A DNA stretch of 19,704 bases from contig CAZNLT010000112.1 in NCBI GenBank assembly GCA_964573705.1, forward strand, positions 1 to 19,704, read 5' to 3'. Under the pieces are notes generated by a model. That model ran no database searches, was not told the origin of the DNA, and worked only from the letters and a program-made list of their open reading frames with translations. Each line of letters starts with the position of its first letter. The stretch's first letter is position 1. Below, in pieces: positions 1 to 6,818 of this stretch. Made by a program: the position numbers and the translations under genes. The DNA comes from JAABSQ01 sp964573705 (GTDB taxonomy: Bacteria > Desulfobacterota > Desulfobacteria > Desulfobacterales > Desulfococcaceae).

Positions 1-22
1 CATCAACGGCCCTGAAAATCGT

Positions 23-55
23 CGGCCCGGTCGGAATCGCTCCCCGATCGGGCCG
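23..55. other. GC-rich hairpin downstream of tyrS
   Basis: An inverted repeat pairs 23-34 with 44-55: 12 positions with one G-U/A-C type mismatch and an 8-9 base loop. No T-run follows on either strand, so it is not a canonical intrinsic terminator. On the minus strand it sits almost exactly at the predicted transcription start of the promoter at 65-93. It may therefore be a 5' structure of the next transcript, or alternatively a weak terminator for tyrS. Confidence 0.5.
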
Positions 56-64
56 AAAAATAAA

Positions 65-93
65 AGACTACCCTTACCTGCCGGCAAAGTCAA
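65..93 (-). promoter_or_regulatory. Candidate sigma-70 promoter behind tyrS, pointing out of the window
   Basis: On the minus strand a -35 box TTGACT (93-88) is followed, after exactly 17 bases, by a -10 box TAGTCT (70-65). Transcription would start near 58 and run left out of the window. The -35 box lies 8 bases after the tyrS stop, so the gene beyond the edge is probably a separate transcription unit. What it drives cannot be seen. Confidence 0.5.
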
Positions 94-101
94 GCCGTTT
101 T

Positions 102-1391
102 TTAACTCGACAGGATAAGTTTATGGTAGCGTTTTTTTCCCGCCCTCAGGAGAATTTCTCCATCCTGGAAATGATCGGCCGTAATCATATAATCGGCGGC
201 ATCGATTCGGATGTCATTAACATAGGCGCCACCTTGAGAAATAAGCCGCCTTGCAGCCCCGCCTGAGTTGGCCAACCCAACCTGATTGAACATCTTAAAA
301 GCGGGAATGCCGTTTTCAATCTCCTCCGGAAGTACCGGTGAACTGGGCACCGAATCCGGGCCTTGGGATGCGCTATCTCTGATAATAGTGCTTGAGGGCA
401 GGATATCACCCGGTATATCCCGGCCCCCAAACATCCGTAAAGCGGATTCCCGGGCCTTCATCGCCTCTTCAGGCCCGTGAGCCAAGGCGGTGGCTTCAAA
501 AGCCAGAACCGCTTTGGCGTTGTTCAGATCGGCACCCCGAAGAGCCTCCACGGCAGCGATCTCTTCCATCGGTAAAAACGTGAACAGAGCCAGAAATCGG
601 TACACATCCCGATCCTCTGTATTTACCCAGAATTGATAATAATCATAAGGCGTGGTCCGCTCCGGGTCGAGCCAGACGGCGCCCGCATGGGTCTTCCCCA
701 TCTTGACACCGCTGCTGGTGGTGATCAGCGGAAAGGTTATCCCGAAGGCGGGTTTTTGCCTCACCCGCCGAATCAATTCGATTCCCTGAACAATATTGCC
801 CCACTGGTCGCTGCCGCCCATTTGCAGGCCGCAATCAAAATCCTCGGATAATTTTAAAAAATCATAGGCCTGAAGGACCATGTAATTGAACTCTATGAAG
901 TTGAGCCCCTCCTCCGATTCCAGACGCATGCGATAACTTTCGGCTTTGATCATGCGGTTGACGCTGAAATGGCGACCGATATCCCGAAGCAAAGGAATGT
1001 ATTGTAATTTCATAAGCCAATCGGCGTTGTTCAGCATCAACGCCTTTCCTTTCGAGAAATCGATAAATTGAGACAGCTGCTTTTGAATCCCCCGGGCATT
1101 CTCATCAATCATGTCGGCGGTCAGCAATTGACGCATCTCTGTTTTTCCGCTGGGATCTCCGATAAGGCCGGTTCCTCCGCCGACCAGCGCAATGGGTCTA
1201 TGCCCGTGTCGTTGCATATGGGCCAGCGACATGATCGGAACCAGACTGCCGACGTGAAGACTCGAAGCGGTCGGATCAAAGCCGATATAGCAGGTCCGGT
1301 CGCCGCCATCGAGATAGGACTTCAACTCCTGGTCATGAGTGGTCTGTTCTATAAAACCCCGCTCTCGCAGAATATCCAGCACATTTTTCAT
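102..1391 (-). CDS. tyrS: Tyrosyl-tRNA synthetase (TyrRS)
   Basis: This cytoplasmic class I aminoacyl-tRNA synthetase activates tyrosine with ATP and charges tRNA-Tyr. The Rossmann catalytic domain carries the HIGH-type motif HVGS at residues 46-49, in the context FDPTASSLHVGS, and the KMSKS-type loop KMGKT at 230-234. A tyrosine/tRNA-binding block with GGSDQWGN lies near 192-199. The last ~65 residues form an S4 RNA-binding domain (GGAARRLISQGGAYVND). At 429 residues it is the normal length for the bacterial family. I start at ATG 1391 rather than the TTG one codon earlier, because GAGGTGAG (1404-1397) is well spaced for it. That ribosome site overlaps the rny stop codon, so tyrS is very likely co-transcribed and translationally coupled with rny. 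Confidence 0.97.
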   Translation of the reverse strand: MKNVLDILRERGFIEQTTHDQELKSYLDGGDRTCYIGFDPTASSLHVGSLVPIMSLAHMQRHGHRPIALVGGGTGLIGDPSGKTEMRQLLTADMIDENARGIQKQLSQFIDFSKGKALMLNNADWLMKLQYIPLLRDIGRHFSVNRMIKAESYRMRLESEEGLNFIEFNYMVLQAYDFLKLSEDFDCGLQMGGSDQWGNIVQGIELIRRVRQKPAFGITFPLITTSSGVKMGKTHAGAVWLDPERTTPYDYYQFWVNTEDRDVYRFLALFTFLPMEEIAAVEALRGADLNNAKAVLAFEATALAHGPEEAMKARESALRMFGGRDIPGDILPSSTIIRDSASQGPDSVPSSPVLPEEIENGIPAFKMFNQVGLANSGGAARRLISQGGAYVNDIRIDAADYMITADHFQDGEILLRAGKKRYHKLILSS

Positions 1392-1402
1392 CAAATCTCA
1401 CC

Positions 1403-2965
1403 TCATTTGTTCGCGTACTCGACAGCCCGCGTCTCTCGAATCACCATCACCTTAATCTGTCCGGGAAAGGTTAATGACTCCTCTATATTTTTTACGATAT
1501 CCTTGCTCATCAGGATGGCTTCCTCATCGGATACAATACTGCTCTCGACCATAACCCGGATTTCCCTCCCGGCCTGAATGGCATAGGAATTGACGACACC
1601 CTGAAAAGAGTTTGCAATATTTTCAAGTTCTTCCAAACGCTTAATATAATTTTCAAGCAATTCCTTTCTGGCGCCGGGCCGAGCCCCGGAAAGCCCATCA
1701 GCCGCCTGGACCAACAGCGCGTAAACCGAAGAGGGCGGAACGTCTTCATGGTGGGCGGCCACCGCATGCACGATTTTGGGGGATTCCCCGAATTTTTTGG
1801 TCAATTTGGATCCGATCAGCGCATGGGGCCCTTCAACTTCATGATCCACCGCTTTCCCGATGTCGTGGAGCAAACCCATTCGACGCGCCAGTTTCTGGTT
1901 GAGACCCAATTCCGCGGCCATGATGCCGCATAAAAATCCCACTTCCACCGAGTGCTGCAATACATTCTGGGCATAGCTGGTTCGAAATTTAAGTTGACCG
2001 ATATATTTAATCAGTTCGTTGTGGATTCCATGAACGCCGAGATCGAAGGCAGCCTGCTCACCCGCCTCTTTTATCGTCACATCGATCTCCCGCCCCACTT
2101 TTTTGACCACATCCTCGATCCGCGCCGGATGAATCCGCCCGTCCGATATTAACCGCATCAGTGAAAGCCGTGCCACCTCTCTTCGAACCGGATTGAACCC
2201 GGAAAGGATTACCGCCTCAGGCGTATCGTCGATGATCAGATCGATCCCGGTCGCCGCTTCAAGAGCCCGAATATTTCTCCCTTCCCGTCCGATAATCCGG
2301 CCCTTCATCTCATCGCTTGGAAGCGGAACCACCGAAACGGTGCGTTCAGCCACAAAATCACCGGCATATCGCTGAATGGCAGTCGCAATAATCTCTTTGG
2401 CTTTTTTGTCCGCTTCTTCCTTAGCCTCATTTTCGATTCTTTTGATCAGTTTGGCCCCTTCATACCGGGCCTCGTTCTCCATAGCTCGAATCAACAATTC
2501 TTTGGCCTGCTCCGCGGTAAGACCGGATATTTTTTCGAGCTGGTTTTTCTGTTCTTGAATCAGCTCATTGAACTTTCGCTCATTTTCCTGAATGCTTTCT
2601 TCTTTTTCACCGACCGCCTTCTCCCGTCGGCTAAGGTCGCTTTCCCTTCTTTCGAACTGTTCATTTTTGCGATCGATATTCTCTTCTTTCTGAATCAACC
2701 GCTGTTCTTTCTTTTTTACCTCGGCCCAAGCCTCTCGGGTCTCCGCATCAAATTCGCTCTTCATTTTAAAGAGCAGATCTTTGGCTTCAAGCTCGGCCTC
2801 TTTGAGCAAGGTTTCCGATTTCCGCTTAGCATCTTCGACCAATCGGACCGACTCTTCTTCCGCGGAGGAGATTTTATCGGAAGCGATCTTTTCCTTGACC
2901 CAATAGGCGGCACCAAACCCGATTACGAGGCCGATGATGCCGATTAAAAGACTATATTCATTCAT
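1403..2965 (-). CDS. rny: Ribonuclease Y
   Basis: This membrane-anchored endoribonuclease initiates mRNA decay. In order, the 520 residues show one N-terminal membrane segment (about 5-22), a long charged coiled coil (about 30-190), a KH RNA-binding domain with its GxxG loop in IIGREGRN (224-231), and a metal-binding HD domain with H367 and D368 in LLHDIGKAVDHE. Length and order are those of the RNase Y family. ATG 2965 is preceded by GAGGGAGA at proper spacing. The gene follows a leader of several hundred bases that starts behind the 6S RNA, and it is directly followed by tyrS. In many bacteria a ymdB-type phosphoesterase gene accompanies rny; none is present here. Confidence 0.97.
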   Translation of the reverse strand: MNEYSLLIGIIGLVIGFGAAYWVKEKIASDKISSAEEESVRLVEDAKRKSETLLKEAELEAKDLLFKMKSEFDAETREAWAEVKKKEQRLIQKEENIDRKNEQFERRESDLSRREKAVGEKEESIQENERKFNELIQEQKNQLEKISGLTAEQAKELLIRAMENEARYEGAKLIKRIENEAKEEADKKAKEIIATAIQRYAGDFVAERTVSVVPLPSDEMKGRIIGREGRNIRALEAATGIDLIIDDTPEAVILSGFNPVRREVARLSLMRLISDGRIHPARIEDVVKKVGREIDVTIKEAGEQAAFDLGVHGIHNELIKYIGQLKFRTSYAQNVLQHSVEVGFLCGIMAAELGLNQKLARRMGLLHDIGKAVDHEVEGPHALIGSKLTKKFGESPKIVHAVAAHHEDVPPSSVYALLVQAADGLSGARPGARKELLENYIKRLEELENIANSFQGVVNSYAIQAGREIRVMVESSIVSDEEAILMSKDIVKNIEESLTFPGQIKVMVIRETRAVEYANK

Positions 2966-3057
2966 TTTTTTCTCCCTCTAGTTCACCATTCTGTTCGTGC
3001 CTTTTACCATCGTCTTTGAATTGTTATCAAATTGAACAGCTTGTATTGAGCATATCG

Positions 3058-3079
3058 ATTTCGATCCTTTACTCGAAAT
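3058..3079 (-). promoter_or_regulatory. Hairpin in the rny leader (proximal)
   Basis: A perfect 7-base inverted repeat (ATTTCGA at 3058-3064, TCGAAAT at 3073-3079) with an 8-base loop lies about 95 bases upstream of the rny start. It would form in the rny leader RNA. No T-run follows, so it is not a terminator. Its function is unknown. Confidence 0.45.
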
Positions 3080-3104
3080 TGGACTGTCATATATCTAAGG
3101 ATCG

Positions 3105-3144
3105 GAATGAAGCCGTTCATTCAATGAGGTGAATGAGAGAACGG
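3105..3144 (-). promoter_or_regulatory. Two mutually exclusive hairpins in the rny leader
   Basis: Hairpin A pairs GAATGAA (3105-3111) with TTCATTC (3116-3122) around a 4-base loop. Hairpin B pairs CCGTTC+ATTCA (3113-3123) with TGAAT (3130-3134) and GAACGG (3139-3144), leaving a 4-base bulge. They share bases 3113-3122, so only one can form at a time. The surrounding 3105-3172 is a simple GAATGAA/AATGA-rich stretch, so part of the pairing could be a by-product of low complexity. A role in rny control is inference only. Confidence 0.45.
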
Positions 3145-3172
3145 ATGAATGAAGAAATGAAATGAAATGAAG
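3105..3172. repeat. AATGA-rich low-complexity stretch
   Basis: Imperfect copies of AATGA/GAATGA recur along this stretch, ending in three consecutive AAATGA-type units at about 3155-3171. It is non-coding, lies in the rny leader, and contributes to the alternative hairpins described for 3105-3144. The unit is short enough for slipped-strand length variation. Confidence 0.6.
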
Positions 3173-3315
3173 ATGGGAAAACGGGGAGTGCCCTCCTTTT
3201 CGGAAGCTGCAACCCCTTAAGATTTTGCGGTAAAAAGCTGTTTAACTGCTCGTCTTTTTCGCCGCAGGTGCTGTCGTAATAGAAAAGGATGGCAATGAAC
3301 TATCCGGTAGGTAAA

Positions 3316-3338
3316 AGGCCGGGACCAGAGATGGTCTC
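3316..3338 (-). terminator. Weak terminator-like hairpin after 6S RNA
   Basis: On the minus strand GAGACCA (3338-3332) pairs with TGGTCCC (3327-3321), with one mismatch and a TCTC loop. It is followed by GGCC and then TTTT. It lies 13 bases beyond the predicted 6S RNA 3' end. The T-run is short and displaced, so read-through into rny is plausible. A TATAAT hexamer (3344-3339) just before it has no good -35 partner. Confidence 0.35.
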
Positions 3339-3350
3339 ATTATAAAGGAT

Positions 3351-3525
3351 CCCCCACCATTGTGCCGTGTTGGTAGGTCTTTGAACCATGTATCCATGGT
3401 GGGTACCGTGTGGTTTCTTTAGGCTTTTCTGTGGATACAGAACATGCACACCAAAACCAGGGATGGCTCCCTTTTACGTAAATGTTGGATCAAAGCGCTT
3501 CTTCCAATCACGTACACGGCAGGGG
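3351..3525 (-). ncRNA. ssrS: 6S RNA
   Basis: 6S RNA mimics an open promoter, binds sigma-70 RNA polymerase holoenzyme and down-regulates transcription in stationary phase. The transcript of about 175 bases has the family fold. Its closing stem pairs TGCCGTGT (3521-3514) with ACACGGCA (3370-3363). The apical stem has GTGTG paired with CACAC and a terminal TTCTGT/ACAGAA hairpin. A 3'-side hairpin ACCATG/CATGGT in the central bubble is like the one in Escherichia coli 6S. The apical half resembles E. coli 6S in primary sequence (GGTG.GCATG, GAAAAGCCTAAA, CACC then a small hairpin then TTCAA). The 5' end is set by the promoter at 3531-3560. The 3' end is less certain. Position next to rny fits 6S synteny, but the usual zapA neighbour is absent. 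Confidence 0.88.
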
Positions 3526-3530
3526 ATATA

Positions 3531-3560
3531 ATTAATCTCAAAAAACCAATACGCTGTCAA
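3531..3560 (-). promoter_or_regulatory. Proximal promoter of 6S RNA
   Basis: On the minus strand a consensus -35 TTGACA (3560-3555) is followed, after 18 bases, by a -10 ATTAAT (3536-3531). The predicted start is near 3524-3526, exactly where the closing stem of 6S RNA begins. That agreement supports both calls. Confidence 0.7.
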
Positions 3561-3736
3561 TGCAGGATCAGAATAGTCAGGTGATCAATGGCGAATTAGC
3601 GAATAAACCCTTTACAGTCAGCCTTCTTATCTTAGAAAATAATCGGAGATTATCATACCATCATTTAGATTTAAAGCACCTTTTTTGCCCCCCAAAATTT
3701 CAAGTATCCGATGGAATTTAAAAATTTAAATTACCT

Positions 3737-3789
3737 GAATTCTTTCTGGATCTTACCAAAGCTGCTTTCAGAAGAATTCTTGAAGATCC
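3737..3789. repeat. Two interleaved inverted repeats
   Basis: GAATTCTTTCTG (3737-3748) is complementary, apart from one extra T, to CAGAAGAATTC (3769-3779). Overlapping this, GGATCTT (3748-3754) is complementary to AAGATCC (3783-3789). The two stems cannot form fully together. They lie just downstream of the minus-strand promoter at 3817-3846 and so would be at the 5' end of that transcript. Confidence 0.5.
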
Positions 3790-3816
3790 GGTATTCACCT
3801 CATTTTATGACATCTC

Positions 3817-3846
3817 AGTATAAACTTTCAGGCTGATGAAAGTCAA
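3817..3846 (-). promoter_or_regulatory. Distal promoter upstream of 6S RNA
   Basis: On the minus strand -35 TTGACT (3846-3841) and -10 TATACT (3822-3817, five of six consensus bases) are 18 bases apart. Transcription would start near 3810 and proceed toward the 6S gene, about 285 bases away. E. coli ssrS also has a proximal and a distal promoter, which makes a distal 6S promoter the simplest reading. A separate small RNA is the alternative. Confidence 0.55.
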
Positions 3847-3904
3847 GTAATTTACATTTTTAGCAAATACCGCGCCTGGCAAATTTACGATCCATGCCCA
3901 ACGC

Positions 3905-3941
3905 AAAAAGGGGTAAGCTATTTCAGCTCACCCCTTTTTTT
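3905..3941 (-). terminator. Bidirectional intrinsic terminator of the atp operon
   Basis: A 10-base stem (3910-3919 with 3925-3934, one G-U pair on the minus strand) has a 5-base loop. It is flanked by A5 on the left and T7 on the right, so each strand shows a stem followed by a T-run. It lies about 60 bases after the atpC stop and ends the ATP synthase operon on the minus strand. A second, shorter inverted repeat (GCCGG/CCGGC, 3942-3956) sits between it and atpC. Confidence 0.9.
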
Positions 3942-4001
3942 GCCGGAATTAACCGGCTACATATTGGTTGAATAAAAAGTATCAACTATTTAAAAATCAA
4001 A

Positions 4002-4427
4002 TCATCCTCCGCGGCTACCGGCACCGGCAAGTTTAACCCGTTCCAGGGCGCGTTCGAGGGCTGCCCGGGCCCGGGTGAATTCAATATCTTCTTTGCTCCT
4101 GGCTTCTTCGAGTCGCTTTTGAGCCCGCTTGAGAGCAGATTTTGCACGTTCGATATCGATATCACGCCGTCTTTCAGCGGATTCGGCCAATACCGTCACT
4201 TTATCGGGTAACGCTTCAGCAAACCCCCCGCTGATAAATACGCACCGCTCCACATTATTCGCGTCCGTATAGCGGATGGCCCCGGTTTTAAGGGTGCTCA
4301 AGAAAGGAGTATGCCCGCTCAGTACGCCGAATTCTCCCAGCGTGCCCGGAGCCACAACAATCTGAGCATCCTCGCTGACCACATATTTTTCTGGGGTCAC
4401 CACTTCTAATCTAATGTTTGCAGCCAT
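4002..4427 (-). CDS. atpC: F-type ATP synthase epsilon subunit
   Basis: The epsilon subunit belongs to the F1 central stalk, couples gamma rotation to the c-ring and can inhibit ATP hydrolysis. At 141 residues it has the standard two parts. An N-terminal beta-sandwich (about 1-85) carries VAPGTLGEFGVLSGHTP near 25-41. A C-terminal helical hairpin rich in Arg, Lys, Glu and Ala follows (about 90-135), so it is the long, potentially regulatory form. It is the last gene of the operon, 18 bases after atpD, with GAGGA just before ATG 4427. The operon terminator follows. Confidence 0.97.
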   Translation of the reverse strand: MAANIRLEVVTPEKYVVSEDAQIVVAPGTLGEFGVLSGHTPFLSTLKTGAIRYTDANNVERCVFISGGFAEALPDKVTVLAESAERRRDIDIERAKSALKRAQKRLEEARSKEDIEFTRARAALERALERVKLAGAGSRGG

Positions 4428-4445
4428 ATCCTCGATTCCTTTTCC

Positions 4446-5864
4446 TTATTCTTCGGATGACATCTCCTTGGCTTTTTCAAGCACCTCTTCAATGCCGCCG
4501 ACCATATAGAACGCCTGTTCGGGAATATCATCGTGTTTTCCTTCTACAATCTCTTTAAACCCACGAATGGTATCCTCGATCTTTACGTATTTTCCGGCTT
4601 TCCCGGTGAAGGTTTCGGCGACGTGAAACGGCTGCGACAGGAATCGCTGCATCTTTCGGGCCCTGCCGACGGTGATTTTATCTTCGTCGGAAAGCTCCTC
4701 GATCCCGAGGATCGCGATGATGTCCTGCAACTCTTTATACTTCTGGAGAATCTGCTGAACCTGCCGGGCGACATGGTAATGGTCTTCTCCGATAAAATTG
4801 GCATCCAGAATTCGGGAAGTGGAGTCCAGCGGGTCCACGGCAGGATAGATGCCGAGTTCGGCAATCTGGCGGGAAAGTACCACGGTACCGTCCAGATGGG
4901 CGAAGGTGGTGGCCGGGGCCGGGTCGGTCAAGTCGTCGGCGGGCACGTATACGCACTGAACAGCGGTGATCGAACCTTTATCGGTGGAAGTAATTCGTTC
5001 CTGAAGACCACCCAGGTCCACCGCCAGTGTGGGCTGATAACCCACCGCCGAAGGCATACGACCCAACAGGGCGGACACCTCGGAACCTGCCTGAGTAAAC
5101 CGGAAGATGTTGTCGATGAACATCAACACATCCTGTCCTTCCACATCCCGAAAATATTCGGCGGCGGTCAGGGCGGAAAGGGCAACCCGGGCACGGGCCC
5201 CCGGAGGTTCGGTCATCTGCCCGTAAATCAGGGCCGCCTTGGGAAGGACCCCGGAGTCCTTCATTTCATGATAAAGGTCGTTGCCTTCACGGGTCCTCTC
5301 CCCCACCCCGGCGAACACGGAGATACCGCCGTGATGCATGGCGATGTTGTGGACCATCTCCATCATAATAACGGTCTTTCCAACACCGGCCCCCCCGAAC
5401 ATCCCCATTTTTCCGCCTCGGGGAAACGGCACCAGCAGGTCGATCACTTTGACACCGGTTTCCAGAACCTGAACCGTCACGTCCTGCTCTGTGAATTTGG
5501 GGGCGAGACGGTGAATCGGCATCATCTTTTCTTGGCTGATGGGTCCCAGACCGTCGACCGGTTTTCCGACCACGTTGAGAACCCGCCCGAGGCTTGCTTC
5601 ACCCACCGGCATCATAATCGGTTTTCCGGTGTTTTTGGCATGCATTCCCCTTACCAAGCCGTCCGTCACATCCATGGCGATGGTTCTGACGACGTTATCG
5701 CCCAAATGCTGGGCCACCTCGACCACCAGATTGTCTTCTTCGTCACTGATCGCCGGGTTGGTAATCAGAAGCGCATTCAAAAGGGTAGGAAGTTTTCCGG
5801 GTTCAAATTCCACATCCACGACAGGTCCCATCACCTGGGTTACCTTACCAATATTTTCTGCCAT
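4446..5864 (-). CDS. atpD: F-type ATP synthase beta subunit
   Basis: This is the catalytic subunit of F1, which makes ATP at the alpha/beta interface on the cytoplasmic side of the membrane. The 472 residues are of usual length. Visible landmarks are the Walker A loop GGAGVGKT (157-164), the catalytic glutamate in GVGERTREGNDL (E189), Walker B in VLMFIDNIFRF (about 247-255), and the C-terminal lever loop EELSDED (389-395), a variant of DELSEED. GGAGG precedes ATG 5864. It lies 42 bases after atpG and 18 before atpC. The long antisense open frame over this gene is a codon-bias shadow. Confidence 0.99.
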   Translation of the reverse strand: MAENIGKVTQVMGPVVDVEFEPGKLPTLLNALLITNPAISDEEDNLVVEVAQHLGDNVVRTIAMDVTDGLVRGMHAKNTGKPIMMPVGEASLGRVLNVVGKPVDGLGPISQEKMMPIHRLAPKFTEQDVTVQVLETGVKVIDLLVPFPRGGKMGMFGGAGVGKTVIMMEMVHNIAMHHGGISVFAGVGERTREGNDLYHEMKDSGVLPKAALIYGQMTEPPGARARVALSALTAAEYFRDVEGQDVLMFIDNIFRFTQAGSEVSALLGRMPSAVGYQPTLAVDLGGLQERITSTDKGSITAVQCVYVPADDLTDPAPATTFAHLDGTVVLSRQIAELGIYPAVDPLDSTSRILDANFIGEDHYHVARQVQQILQKYKELQDIIAILGIEELSDEDKITVGRARKMQRFLSQPFHVAETFTGKAGKYVKIEDTIRGFKEIVEGKHDDIPEQAFYMVGGIEEVLEKAKEMSSEE

Positions 5865-5906
5865 TGATCATCCTCCGATACATTCATATAAAAGCCAAAA
5901 ACCGGT

Positions 5907-6803
5907 TTATCCTTTAAGGGCCTCAGCCCCCCCGACGATATCCATCAGTTCAGCGGTAATCGCAGCCTGCCGGGCTTTGTTGTATGCCAGGGTCAGCCGC
6001 TCCAGCATGTCGTTGCACGCATTGGTCGCATTGTTCATGGCCGCCATGCGGGCAGCGTGCTCACTGGTCGAGGTTTCGAGCAGAGCGCTGTAAATCTGCA
6101 CAAACACACTTCGAGGGAGCAGCTCTCCAAGCAATTCAGCCGGTGAGGGCTCGGCGATGTGTTCGGCCAGGTACGGCTTGTCCGTCTCCTCAGCCTCTTC
6201 CCCAGCGGTTTCAATTGGAGGAATGGGCAACAGTTGCTTTATAACCGGAACCTGTCGCGCCGCACTGACAAATTCAGAATACACGATATAGACTTCGTCA
6301 TACACCCCGTCCAAAAACGTATCGATCAGCTTTCGACCCGAATTGGCGGCGATACTGAAATCAAAGGTACCCCCGATGACGCCGAGGTACTCATCGGCAA
6401 TCGTCAGCCCCTTTTTCCTGGCCCAGTCACGACCTTTTTTTCCGAAGAGGGTAAAGGAGACATTCACCTCTCCTTCGGTTGTCTTTTCTTCCAGAAATTT
6501 TTTGGCCCTATCGGTCAGATTAATGTTGAAACCACCGCACAGCCCTCTATCGGAGGTCGTCAGCACGACGTGAATTTTTCTTACATCCTCCCGCGGCACC
6601 AGCAGAGGATTGGCTTCTTCACCGGTCTTTCCCGCGAGACTACCGAGCACTTCGGAAAATTTCACGGCATAGGGACGAAAAGCATCCATACTGGTTTGAG
6701 CACCGCGCAACCTGGATGCGGCCACCATGTTCATGGCCTTTGTGATCTGCTTCGTCTTTTTAACACCGGAGATCTTGTTTTTGACATCCTTCAGTGTTGC
6801 CAT
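5907..6803 (-). CDS. atpG: F-type ATP synthase gamma subunit
   Basis: The gamma subunit is the rotating shaft of F1. Both ends carry the conserved coiled-coil helices that fill the alpha3beta3 barrel: MATLKDVKNKISGVKKTKQI at the N terminus (1-20), continuing through MNMVAASRLRGAQ, and a C-terminal helix ending in AAITAELMDIVGGAEAL. The middle Rossmann-like domain contains TSDRGLCGGFN (about 83-93). Length is 298 residues; family members are about 285-300. A short acidic insertion (ETAGEEAEETDKP, about 199-211) lies in the central domain. The gene is 15 bases after atpA. Confidence 0.98.
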   Translation of the reverse strand: MATLKDVKNKISGVKKTKQITKAMNMVAASRLRGAQTSMDAFRPYAVKFSEVLGSLAGKTGEEANPLLVPREDVRKIHVVLTTSDRGLCGGFNINLTDRAKKFLEEKTTEGEVNVSFTLFGKKGRDWARKKGLTIADEYLGVIGGTFDFSIAANSGRKLIDTFLDGVYDEVYIVYSEFVSAARQVPVIKQLLPIPPIETAGEEAEETDKPYLAEHIAEPSPAELLGELLPRSVFVQIYSALLETSTSEHAARMAAMNNATNACNDMLERLTLAYNKARQAAITAELMDIVGGAEALKG

Positions 6804-6818
6804 ATCGCTCAGCCTCTT

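Larger units (their letters stand above)
3541..3904. other. AT-rich intergenic stretch between 6S RNA and the atp terminator
   Basis: No convincing gene lies in these ~360 bases. They hold the 6S -35 box at one end, a second minus-strand promoter (3817-3846), two interleaved inverted repeats (3737-3789), and a short ATAATC/GATTAT hairpin near 3640-3655. A 53-codon plus-strand frame (3560-3721) and a 26-codon minus-strand frame (3718-3798) both lack a properly spaced ribosome site. zapA, which often precedes 6S RNA in proteobacteria, is not here, not even as recognisable fragments. Confidence 0.6.

Noticed and set aside
3242..3340. 32-codon minus-strand frame just after 6S RNA
   Set aside because: GGGGGA lies nine bases upstream, but the frame runs through the terminator-like hairpin and has no family features. 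Kept only as a remote possibility.
3339..3344. TATAAT hexamer as a possible rny promoter
   Set aside because: No -35 element is found at 16-18 bases, because the upstream sequence is the 6S 3' arm. Mentioned but not called.
3560..3721. 53-codon frame on the plus strand between 6S RNA and the atp terminator
   Set aside because: There is no ribosome site, its start overlaps the 6S -35 box on the other strand, and the composition is unremarkable. It is probably chance in AT-rich DNA.
3718..3798. 26-codon minus-strand frame starting with GTG behind the distal promoter
   Set aside because: The purine-rich sequence overlaps the start codon instead of preceding it, and the peptide has no recognisable feature.
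4533..5867. 444-codon open frame on the plus strand
   Set aside because: It lies exactly antisense to atpD, has no ribosome site or recognisable domain, and is rich in His/Gly as expected for a shadow of a codon-biased gene.
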